Shown here in pieces: positions 1-5,220 of a DNA stretch of 5,220 nt. A model generated the notes under the pieces. The model had not been told where the DNA came from. It saw only the letters and a list, made by a program, of their open reading frames with translations, and did not search any database. Source of the DNA: a bacterium (GTDB lineage: Bacteria > Margulisbacteria > Marinamargulisbacteria > SXXA01). Every line of letters starts with the position of its first letter. The stretch's first letter is position 1. The stretch covers positions 1 through 5,220 of the forward strand of contig RGUG01000102.1 in the NCBI GenBank assembly GCA_010027915.1. Direction: 5' to 3'. The translations under genes and the position numbers were made by a program.

Positions 1-19
1 CAGCTTGATCCGCACGTAG

Positions 20-454
20 TCGCTGCCACCCGCGCTACCACCAGCTGACATGGCCTGCGTGGGGGCTGGATGCGGGGTTGAGGAGGCCTGGAAGGTTGGC
101 TCTGTCGAGACGGGCAGGGAGCTGCAAGTGGCAGTCGCCCGAGGGAAGGGTGCCTATCGAGTGCTTGTGGTGAACAGGGCCCTCTGTGTATCATCGGAAC
201 TTTCAAGAATGTACGACGTGATCGTGGCAGACGAGGCGCATCAGCCTCAGACGCTCCAGTCCGTCAGGCGCTGCTTTCCTGAGCAGCCAATCCTCTTCGT
301 CACTGCATGTCCCATGGAGAGCACGCAGCTCATAGAGACACTGCGACAGGGACGGAGGGGTCAGGCTGGCGTCGCGCACAAGGATTTCTCCGAGAGCTGC
401 TTCGTAGTACAGAAGACGATGAGGGTCATGTCTCTGTTTTCTTTTTACTGCTGA
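20..454 (+). pseudogene. Superfamily 2 helicase-like fragment (DEAH), probably foreign to the operon
   Basis: The plus-strand frame is open from 20, with its first ATG at 50. Counting from that ATG, it shows a helicase-like core: VLVVNRALCVSSEL (38-51), a Walker B/DEAH segment YDVIVADEAH (55-64), and PILFVTACP (80-88) in the place of motif III (usually TATP or SATP). The order and spacing fit superfamily 2 helicases and recall the NS3-type helicases of plus-strand RNA viruses. The Walker A motif is missing and the protein ends soon after motif III, so this is only a piece. In frame 1, bases 1-45 read DPHVVAATRATTS, like a motif Ia, cut by TGA at 46, hinting at a frameshift. GC is about 61% here. 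The last residues (SLFSFYC) probably lie past the junction. The family call rests on motifs alone; origin unknown. Confidence 0.35.
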
Positions 455-654
455 TGGGCAGTGGGATTTTCTGTCACTGGTAGGGTGGGGTCCGCTGATG
501 ATGCCGATTGATCGGTGTGCCATTTTGCAGGTGGGTTTTGCTTAACAGGCGATGCCATCTGTTGGGCTGATGAGTCGGTATGCGTGGGGTCTTGTGTGAT
601 CTCATCGCATGAGGCACGTCTGTTTTTTTGCGTTACAGCACGCCCTATGACGTT
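445..654 (-). pseudogene. Possible eroded continuation of the operon's last gene
   Basis: In the same frame as the 86-aa frame, coding potential resumes after two stops (666-664 and 657-655) and stays open to TAA at 447-445. The translation is hydrophilic and Thr/Ser/Pro/Gln-rich, with segments such as CDEITQDPTHTDSSAQQ and ADPTLPVTENPTAHQQ; it resembles a disordered tail and contains one internal ATG (558). No ribosome binding site or convincing start is present. Between 688 and 650 a neighbouring frame reads NEEEHNPDKTS, so two compensating single-base changes would join everything into one protein. Low-complexity sequence can stay open by chance, so this is weak. Confidence 0.25.
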
Positions 655-663
655 TTATCTGGG

Positions 664-924
664 TTATGTTCTTCCTCGTTTAAAAATGGCACTCACCAGA
701 GACTCGGTTTCGTTGGCCCTCTCATCTCTTGACGGGGGCGGACTGATTCGTTTTCGCTTGGTTTTCTCGGTTGAAAGATGAGGATTGGTGGCATGTACGG
801 CATACAACCATTCGGTTTGGGCGGTTTGGAATGCCGATTCAAACCCCGGGGAACCGGGCGGTATCGTGCTGTGCCGCACGACGGGGGGCTGCTCTTTGGG
901 TTGCATCCCTTGGATGGGGTTCAT
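664..924 (-). CDS. Small unknown proline-rich frame (86 aa)
   Basis: Unrecognised. Its ATG overlaps the TGA of the 73-aa frame (ATGA). The frame is also open well upstream of that ATG, so it may be the continuation of the 73-aa protein after a single-base shift at the C run rather than an independent gene. Composition is Pro/Ser/Thr-rich with a short helical-looking part (FESAFQTAQTEWLYAV, 28-43) and a basic cluster (EKTKRKR, 53-59). No domain or membrane segment is seen. It ends at TAA 664, with a second in-frame TAA three codons later. The support is context and overlap, not homology. Confidence 0.35.
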   Translation of the reverse strand: MNPIQGMQPKEQPPVVRHSTIPPGSPGFESAFQTAQTEWLYAVHATNPHLSTEKTKRKRISPPPSRDERANETESLVSAIFKRGRT

Positions 925-1142
925 ACCACCGTCCCGCCTTTTGCTGGGGAGTTGTGGGGGGGGGTATGTCCGCTTTCGGATCCCGGTTGGGTACGCATGA
1001 ACAAGCGATCGATTTTTTTTGCCTGATAGATGAGTCCTTTTTTTTCGAGTGCGGATTTGGCCAAATCAGCCAATTGTTCGGATAATCGGGGTTTAAACAA
1101 CCGGTGATGCGGTGACGGTGTTTCCCCTTGTGGCTCCGTCAT
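921..1142 (-). CDS. Small unknown protein (73 aa), possibly frameshifted at its end
   Basis: Unrecognised. It starts with an ATG that overlaps the TGA of the preceding gene (ATGA), the usual form of translational coupling, and has no clear ribosome binding site of its own. Residues 18-52 look helical and basic (KPRLSEQLADLAKSALEKK); the tail from about 53 is rich in Pro, Gly, Ser and His and looks disordered. Two long A runs pass in frame here, but a run of nine C at 964-956 lies in the tail. One extra C would fuse this frame to the 86-aa frame downstream, giving one longer protein. It could therefore be a separate small gene, or the front half of a broken or slippage-expressed one. Confidence 0.5.
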   Translation of the reverse strand: MTEPQGETPSPHHRLFKPRLSEQLADLAKSALEKKGLIYQAKKIDRLFMRTQPGSESGHTPPHNSPAKGGTVV

Positions 1143-1432
1143 GATGACAACAGCTTTCGGGCAAATAACAGGGCTTCTTGTTTTTTGCGTGGTTGGTCCA
1201 TAATCGATCGGCTAATAATGGTGACCATTTTTTTGGACTGGGGGGTGAGTTCTTCCCCAATCACCCCTTCCACTTTGAGTGCAATCATGACCTGTGCCAG
1301 GATGACCTTGGCTTCGTCAGATTGGATGTAAGGCAAAATGCCTTTCAAAATATCGACATATTTCGAACGGTTGTCAGGTAGGCTATCCCCCCCATCATGG
1401 TGTGGCGCTTCGTTATCGGTTTTTTCTAACAT
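1139..1432 (-). CDS. Small helical protein of unknown function (97 aa)
   Basis: I do not recognise this protein. The first 20 or so residues are polar and probably disordered (HHDGGD at 11-16). Residues 24-96 look like a bundle of amphipathic helices (YVDILKGILPYIQSDEAKV, then a hydrophobic stretch to about 58, and a basic C-terminal helix with PRKKQEALLFARKLL). There is no cysteine, no signal peptide and no membrane segment. The reading frame is supported by a strong ribosome binding site, by the candidate promoter and by its ATGA overlap with the next frame. The general look, short and helical with an ILPYI-type segment, recalls small uncharacterised Bacillota proteins, but that is only an impression. 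Real gene likely; function unknown. Confidence 0.7.
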   Translation of the reverse strand: MLEKTDNEAPHHDGGDSLPDNRSKYVDILKGILPYIQSDEAKVILAQVMIALKVEGVIGEELTPQSKKMVTIISRSIMDQPRKKQEALLFARKLLSS

Positions 1433-1439
1433 TGAGCGT

Positions 1440-1446
1440 CTCCTTT
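1440..1446 (-). promoter_or_regulatory. Ribosome binding site of the 97-aa gene
   Basis: AAAGGAG, 7 bases before the ATG at 1432. It decides the start in favour of the 97-residue form; the in-frame ATG at 1462 would place this site inside the coding sequence. Confidence 0.75.
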
Positions 1447-1468
1447 GCTGATCCTCCCCCATTTTACT

Positions 1469-1499
1469 ATCATAGAATCGATCAAAAAAGACCAGTCAA
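1469..1499 (-). promoter_or_regulatory. Candidate sigma-A-type promoter
   Basis: Minus strand: TTGACT (1499-1494) as -35 and TATGAT (1474-1469) as -10, each one mismatch from consensus, with a 19-base spacer, which is longer than the ideal 17. It sits in the only sizeable gap of the operon and would start a transcript about 30 bases before the 97-aa gene. Inferred from the match alone. Confidence 0.5.
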
Positions 1500-1515
1500 A
1501 TGCATCGAAAAAAAG
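1477..1515. repeat. Paired ATCGA/A-tract motif in the spacer
   Basis: On the plus strand ATCGATC followed by six A and G (from 1477) and ATCG followed by seven A and G (from 1504) form an imperfect direct repeat 27 bases apart. They flank or overlap the -35 box of the candidate promoter. Such placement would suit a regulator binding site, but A-rich spacers produce similar patterns by chance. Confidence 0.3.
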
Positions 1516-1521
1516 CGATCT

Positions 1522-1833
1522 TTATAACCCGTTGGAGTTAGGATCAAAAAATCGATTCCCGATTTCTTGCCATTTGACTTTGAATTGGTCATAGTCCAAT
1601 GAATAAAAAATACGCCGACCATCTTTTCGGGTTTTCATAATACCCGCCCGACGCAAAATGTTTAAATGATGCGATGTGGTCGACTGTTCCAGATAAAACT
1701 TTCGTTCAATGTCTTGTGCAAACATCTCATTGTTTTCATGTAACAACTGCACCATGGCCATACGCTCTTCGTTGGCCAATGCCTTAAAAAACGATATGTA
1801 TTCACCTTTGTCTTTTGGTCTAAATTGCGTCAT
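1522..1833 (-). CDS. ArsR-family winged helix-turn-helix transcriptional regulator
   Basis: A 103-residue DNA-binding protein of the ArsR/SmtB fold. Seen: an opening helix with FFKALANEERMAMVQLL (15-31), typical of the family; a helix-turn-helix at about 38-62 with the recognition helix EQSTTSHHLNILRRAGI (49-65); and a basic wing, KTRKDGRRIFYSL (67-79). There is no cysteine anywhere and the classical metal motif ELCVCDL is absent, so it does not look like the canonical arsenic/cadmium sensor; the inducer, if any, is unknown. The start ATG shares one base with the serS stop (TGATG), pointing to translational coupling; the upstream ribosome binding site is weak. The gene ends just before a candidate promoter for the next small gene, a possible target. 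An alternative start upstream inside serS would add residues unlike the family. Family call is firm, function unknown. Confidence 0.9.
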   Translation of the reverse strand: MTQFRPKDKGEYISFFKALANEERMAMVQLLHENNEMFAQDIERKFYLEQSTTSHHLNILRRAGIMKTRKDGRRIFYSLDYDQFKVKWQEIGNRFFDPNSNGL

Positions 1834-3089
1834 CAGAACCACACCCCAGAAGCACTTTGTTTGAAGAATCGAGATAACACCGCCGGTAATTTGACGGCAC
1901 CATCTGATGTTTGGAAGTTTTCTAAGATCGCTGCTAACGTGCGACCAACCGCAAGCCCGGACCCATTCAACGTATGAACATAGCATACATCATCGGTCAT
2001 GGCACTTTTGCATCGTATCATGGAACGACGGGCTTGAAAATCCCCAAAATGAGAGACCGATGAAATTTCTCTGTATTTGTTTTGTGATGGAAACCAGACT
2101 TCAATATCGTATGTGATGGCAGCCGAAAACCCCAGGTCTCCTGTGCATAATTGCACCACCCGATAGGGTAGTTCAAGGGCTTGTAAGATGGATTCGGCAT
2201 CCTGTAACAGACGTTGCAATTCATCTGCGGCCTGCTCTGGGTGAACTATTTTCACCAGTTCCACTTTGTTAAATTGGTGTTGTCGAATAATCCCGGCCAT
2301 GTCCCTCCCATAACTTCCGGCTTCTTTTCTGAAGCAAGGGGTATAGGCCACCATGTTGAGGGGGAGTTGGTCGCTGGGAATGATTTGATGACGGTATAAA
2401 TTGGTTAATTGTACTTCGGCGGTGGGACTCAAGAAATAATCGGTATGGGACAAGGCAAATAAATCATCTTCAAATTTGGGTAATTGCCCGGTTCCTTCTA
2501 AACTGTTTCGATGAACAATGGCAGGGGGTAAATATTCGGTGTAACCACGATCGGTATGATGATCCAACATCATGCTAATTAACGCTCGCTCTAATTTGGC
2601 ACCGGGACCCGTGTAGACCGCAAACCGACTACCTGTGATGCGGGCACCTGCCTCAAAATCAATCAGTCCCCGTGCAGTGGCAATGACATCATGGGATTGG
2701 GGTATAAAATCAAATGCTGGTGGGGTTCCCACGGTTTTAATTACCACATTATCCGCTTCTGATGCCCCAATCGGTACCGATGAATGGGGGGGGTTGGGGA
2801 GCTGCATCATCAAGTCGTATCGTGTGGCTTCGAGTGCTGACACGGCGTCTTGCTGGGTTTTGATGGTTTGGGACAATTGTTTGAGTAGGGCTTGTTCGGC
2901 GGGGCTTGGTTTGCCTTTGGGGGTGAGGGTATTGCGTTGGTTTTTTAAGGCATCGAGTTCGGCACTCTTCTGTCGCCAGTTGGCATCAACCGCTATGAGG
3001 CCCTCAACCAAATCTGGGGCCATTTGTCGATTGGCCATGCTCTGGGTGATCAATGTGGGTTGTTCACGTAGCAACCGTGGGTCAATCAT
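1833..3089 (-). CDS. serS: Seryl-tRNA synthetase
   Basis: Class II aminoacyl-tRNA synthetase that attaches serine to tRNA-Ser (and to tRNA-Sec where present) in the cytoplasm. 418 residues, near the usual length. The N-terminal arm, about 30-95, is the antiparallel coiled coil that grips tRNA-Ser. The catalytic core shows motif 1 around ALISMMLDHH to LPP (169-189), the serine pocket TAEVQLTNLY (223-232), motif 2 with PCFRKEAGS (251-259) and RQHQFNKVELVK (269-280), EISS (341-344), and motif 3 NGSGLAVGRTLAAILEN (375-391). The chosen ATG at 3089 has AGGAG seven bases upstream. An in-frame ATG at 3134 would add 15 residues unlike the family and has no such site. It overlaps the end of pheA by 8 bases (ATGATTGA). 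Position 345, usually cysteine in EISSCSN from memory, is valine here. Confidence 0.96.
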   Translation of the reverse strand: MIDPRLLREQPTLITQSMANRQMAPDLVEGLIAVDANWRQKSAELDALKNQRNTLTPKGKPSPAEQALLKQLSQTIKTQQDAVSALEATRYDLMMQLPNPPHSSVPIGASEADNVVIKTVGTPPAFDFIPQSHDVIATARGLIDFEAGARITGSRFAVYTGPGAKLERALISMMLDHHTDRGYTEYLPPAIVHRNSLEGTGQLPKFEDDLFALSHTDYFLSPTAEVQLTNLYRHQIIPSDQLPLNMVAYTPCFRKEAGSYGRDMAGIIRQHQFNKVELVKIVHPEQAADELQRLLQDAESILQALELPYRVVQLCTGDLGFSAAITYDIEVWFPSQNKYREISSVSHFGDFQARRSMIRCKSAMTDDVCYVHTLNGSGLAVGRTLAAILENFQTSDGAVKLPAVLSRFFKQSASGVWF

Positions 3090-3963
3090 CGGAAATCTCC
3101 TGGAAGCAGGGATAAGTGCCCAGCCATGATACATCTTGGGCGACGGTTTTTAATTCGGATATTACCTCATGAATGGATTGCCCGTCATGTGCTGCATCGA
3201 CAAAAAACCGGTAGGCACCCAATCGGGTTTTGGTGGGCCGAGATGCAATGCTACTCAGGTTAATCTGGTGCTGGGTAAACACGGATAATGCACGCTCCAA
3301 TGCCCCCGGAACATGTTGTGGCAGTGTGAACACCACGCTGGTTTTATTGGGGGCGTTGGGGAGTGTGATGGGATTGCCGATGACCCAAAACCGGGTTTGA
3401 TTGTGTTTCATATCCTGAATGTTTTCCGCAATTGGGTGCAATCCAAACATGGGGCCTAACCATTGTCCGCCAATGATGGCACAGGCACTCAATGGGTTGC
3501 CGTGTGAAAAAGACGGGGTGCCGCTGACCAATTCACTCGCGGCTTTGGCGGTGGAGGGCATCCCATGTAAGTCGGGAAGGGGATCAAAGTGGGTGTGGAT
3601 GAATTGTTCGCATTGTCCCAAGGGCTGGATATGAGACGCAATGCATCGAATCTCGGACAGTTTAGTGGGGTGCAGGGCAAACAAACACAGTGCCACGGGG
3701 ATTAAAAATTCGCACTGAATGGGGCTCTGCTTGCTAACCGCCAAATGATCCAATGCGGCGTGAACGGGGCCCTCAATGGCATTTTCAACCGGTACCACGG
3801 CCCGTGCCACTTCCCCTGTTTCAACGCCCTGAATCAGTGACGGGATACTGTGATAATAGTGGATGCGATGCGGCTGTCGCTGCCACTTTATCCATTGTTG
3901 GGTGGCGTGGTCGCTAAAGGTTCCTTCGGGCCCCAAGCACCCAATCGCTGGGTCCTTATCCAT
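3082..3963 (-). CDS. pheA: Prephenate dehydratase (monofunctional, with ACT domain)
   Basis: Converts prephenate to phenylpyruvate, the committed step to phenylalanine. The 293-residue protein has an N-terminal catalytic part (about 5-197) and a C-terminal ACT regulatory domain (about 206-290). Seen: [10 protein letters not shown] (11-20), [10 protein letters not shown] (58-67), SHIQPLGQC (110-118), STAKAA (137-142) and the catalytic TRF at 190-192 in NQTRFWVIG. In the ACT domain PGAL (219-222) corresponds to the family GALV element and [14 protein letters not shown] (241-254) to the ESRP region, but the glutamate of ESRP is alanine (A240), which may alter phenylalanine feedback. No chorismate mutase domain is attached. 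The only possible start is the ATG at 3963, because the frame is closed by a stop upstream with no other start codon. It overlaps glyA by 8 bases (ATGGATAA) and lacks a clear ribosome binding site, so it is probably translated by coupling. Confidence 0.95.
   Translation of the reverse strand: MDKDPAIGCLGPEGTFSDHATQQWIKWQRQPHRIHYYHSIPSLIQGVETGEVARAVVPVENAIEGPVHAALDHLAVSKQSPIQCEFLIPVALCLFALHPTKLSEIRCIASHIQPLGQCEQFIHTHFDPLPDLHGMPSTAKAASELVSGTPSFSHGNPLSACAIIGGQWLGPMFGLHPIAENIQDMKHNQTRFWVIGNPITLPNAPNKTSVVFTLPQHVPGALERALSVFTQHQINLSSIASRPTKTRLGAYRFFVDAAHDGQSIHEVISELKTVAQDVSWLGTYPCFQEISDD
3097..3103 (-). promoter_or_regulatory. Ribosome binding site of serS, inside pheA
   Basis: CCAGGAG lies within the last codons of pheA, 7 bases before the serS ATG at 3089. 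It selects this start over the in-frame upstream ATG at 3134 and lets serS be initiated independently as well as by coupling to pheA. Confidence 0.8.
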
Positions 3964-5185
3964 GAATGGGGTACCGATCGGTGAGTGCCCGCACCGCTTG
4001 GCGTATCACTTCCCAATGGGTGGTGGTGTCGGGCTGGCTGAGGACTTGGAGTATCCAATCGGCTATTTGATCCATTTCGGCTTCTTTGAGACCACGGGTA
4101 GTCACGGCGGGGGTCCCAATTCGAATACCGGATGTGACAAAGGGGCTTTCGGTGTCAAATGGAATGGCGTTTTTGTTGACCGTAATACCCACCTGATCCA
4201 ATGCGGACTCGAGCCATTTTCCTGTGACGCCATACGACCGCAAGTCGACCAATAACAAGTGGTTTTCTGTCCCGCCCGATACAATGCGGCATCCACTTTC
4301 TTGTAAGCAATGGGCCAGACGCTGGGCATTGGCCAGCACTTGCGTTTGATACGCCACAAAGGTGGGATCCAATGCTTCTTTGAAGGCCACGGCTTTGGCG
4401 GCAATGACGTGCATCAATGGCCCGCCTTGTATGCCGGGAAATACCGCTTTGTCGATGGCTTTGGCGTATTCTTTTTTACATAAAATCATGCCCCCGCGAG
4501 GGCCTCTTAATGTTTTGTGGGTGGTGGAGGTGACCACATCGGCATACAAGACAGGATTGGGATGATGGCCGCTGGCCACCAACCCCGCAATGTGGGCCAT
4601 GTCCACCATCAGCAAGGCCCCAACCGATTGGGCAATGTGTTGCAAGCGATCAAATTGAATGATCCGGGAATAGGCAGATGCCCCGGCCACGATCATTTTG
4701 GGGCGGTGTTGTTCGGCCAATTGGGCAATGGCATCGTAATCCAATGTTTCATCCGATTCCCGGACCCCATACGGAATAAACCGATAATAAGAGCCGGACA
4801 AGTTAACCGGTGACCCATGGGTCAGGTGACCCCCGTGGGCCAGATTCATCCCCAACACCGTATCGCCAGGTTGTAGCAACGCAAAATAGACTGCCATATT
4901 GGCTTGGGCACCAGAATGGGGCTGCACATTGACATGGTCGGCGTGAAACAATGCTTTGGCACGTGAAATGGCCAAGCGTTCCACTTCATCGACCACTTCG
5001 CATCCCCCATAATACCGTTTGCCGGGTAGTCCTTCGGCATATTTGTTGGTTAACCAAGTTCCTTGTGTTTGCATGACCTCTTCTGAGGCAATGTTTTCAG
5101 AGGCGATCAGTTCTAGTGTATGTTTTTGTCGGTTCATTTCACGTTGAATTAACTGCTGTAGGTCTTGGTCGTGATGATGGTGCAT
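3956..5185 (-). CDS. glyA: Serine hydroxymethyltransferase
   Basis: Cytoplasmic PLP enzyme that interconverts serine plus tetrahydrofolate with glycine plus 5,10-methylene-tetrahydrofolate, the main one-carbon source. The 409-residue product has the full family length. Visible signatures are ELIASEN (25-31), [15 protein letters not shown] (47-61), the PLP-ring segment [10 protein letters not shown] (194-203, with D195 and H198), the Schiff-base lysine K224 in [13 protein letters not shown], and [14 protein letters not shown] (352-365). The C-terminal domain is complete, ending in LTDRYP. The start is fixed by a GGAGGA ribosome binding site 5 bases upstream. The N-terminus carries four consecutive histidines, which is unusual but lies before the conserved fold. 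First gene visible in the operon; its last 8 bases overlap pheA. Sequence style is closest to Bacillales GlyA from memory. Function is secure; a threonine-aldolase side activity is common in the family. Confidence 0.97.
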   Translation of the reverse strand: MHHHHDQDLQQLIQREMNRQKHTLELIASENIASEEVMQTQGTWLTNKYAEGLPGKRYYGGCEVVDEVERLAISRAKALFHADHVNVQPHSGAQANMAVYFALLQPGDTVLGMNLAHGGHLTHGSPVNLSGSYYRFIPYGVRESDETLDYDAIAQLAEQHRPKMIVAGASAYSRIIQFDRLQHIAQSVGALLMVDMAHIAGLVASGHHPNPVLYADVVTSTTHKTLRGPRGGMILCKKEYAKAIDKAVFPGIQGGPLMHVIAAKAVAFKEALDPTFVAYQTQVLANAQRLAHCLQESGCRIVSGGTENHLLLVDLRSYGVTGKWLESALDQVGITVNKNAIPFDTESPFVTSGIRIGTPAVTTRGLKEAEMDQIADWILQVLSQPDTTTHWEVIRQAVRALTDRYPIHG

Positions 5186-5189
5186 GGCT

Positions 5190-5195
5190 TCCTCC
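5190..5195 (-). promoter_or_regulatory. Ribosome binding site of glyA
   Basis: GGAGGA on the minus strand, with GGAGG ending 5 bases before the ATG at 5185. It matches the anti-Shine-Dalgarno sequence well and decides the glyA start. The remaining bases up to 5220 show no recognisable promoter, so the operon may begin further upstream, outside the window. Confidence 0.85.
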
Positions 5196-5220
5196 GTTGG
5201 GTGATGAGTGGGTTGGTGCA

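Noticed and set aside
420..472. Pyrimidine-rich stretch followed by CAG, like a eukaryotic 3' splice site
   Set aside because: Too weak a signal on its own, and it lies at the composition junction; no matching donor or exon could be shown.
203..523. Minus-strand 106-aa frame crossing the junction
   Set aside because: It spans the composition break, has no recognisable motif and lies opposite the helicase-like frame; part of it is simply an alternative frame of the low-complexity tail.
771..1085. Plus-strand frames of 71-104 aa
   Set aside because: They are antisense to the coupled minus-strand small genes, rich in Gly/Trp/Cys as expected of a shadow, and lack a ribosome binding site.
1441..1462. 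Upstream ATG at 1462 as start of the 97-aa gene
   Set aside because: It would add ten residues that encode the ribosome binding site itself; AAAGGAG at the right distance favours the ATG at 1432.
1500..1524. Terminator after arsR (T run on the minus strand)
   Set aside because: The T run is present but the only inverted repeat is ATCG/CGAT around the T run itself, which would not make a stable GC stem.
2635..3129. Plus-strand 164-aa frame inside serS
   Set aside because: It is antisense to conserved SerS coding sequence and has no protein-like motif.
3090..3134. ATG at 3134 as the serS start
   Set aside because: The extra 15 residues lie within pheA in another frame and do not resemble SerRS N-termini, whereas MIDPRLLRE after AGGAG does.

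Overview
The window is mostly a tightly packed bacterial operon read from the minus strand, right to left: glyA (serine hydroxymethyltransferase), pheA (prephenate dehydratase), serS (seryl-tRNA synthetase), a small ArsR-family repressor, then two or three small genes I do not recognise. Strong purine-rich ribosome binding sites (GGAGGA, AGGAG, AAAGGAG) and overlapping gene ends fit a bacterium. From memory, the GlyA, PheA and SerS sequences look most like Bacillota (Bacillales-type) proteins, with GC near 48% in the one stretch I counted. I cannot name a genus from this window.

Layout. 5186-5220 holds the glyA ribosome binding site and nothing else I can identify. 1831-5185 carries four genes with no gaps: glyA/pheA and pheA/serS overlap by 8 bases each, and serS/arsR by 1 base (TGATG). 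An 89-base spacer (1433-1521) holds a candidate promoter, A-tract repeats and a good ribosome binding site. A 97-aa gene (1139-1432) follows, overlapping a 73-aa frame (921-1142) by ATGA, which in turn overlaps an 86-aa frame (664-924) by ATGA. These last two may be one gene broken at a run of nine C. The same frame stays open again from 654 to 445 after two close stops, so the operon tail looks eroded or contains sequencing indels.

1 to about 440 looks foreign. It is about 61% GC by hand count and its best reading frame is on the plus strand. That frame resembles part of a superfamily 2 (DEAH-type) helicase, possibly of the kind found in RNA-virus polyproteins or in eukaryotes. It lacks a Walker A motif and is cut off at the window edge. 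It may be a chimeric contig join, an inserted fragment or contamination.

How the genes relate: GlyA interconverts serine and glycine, SerS charges tRNA with serine, and PheA makes the phenylalanine precursor phenylpyruvate, so the block is an amino-acid and translation housekeeping operon. The repressor translated from the end of serS may act on the promoter just after its own gene; that is inference only. I see no tRNA, rRNA, CRISPR array, insertion sequence or convincing terminator.
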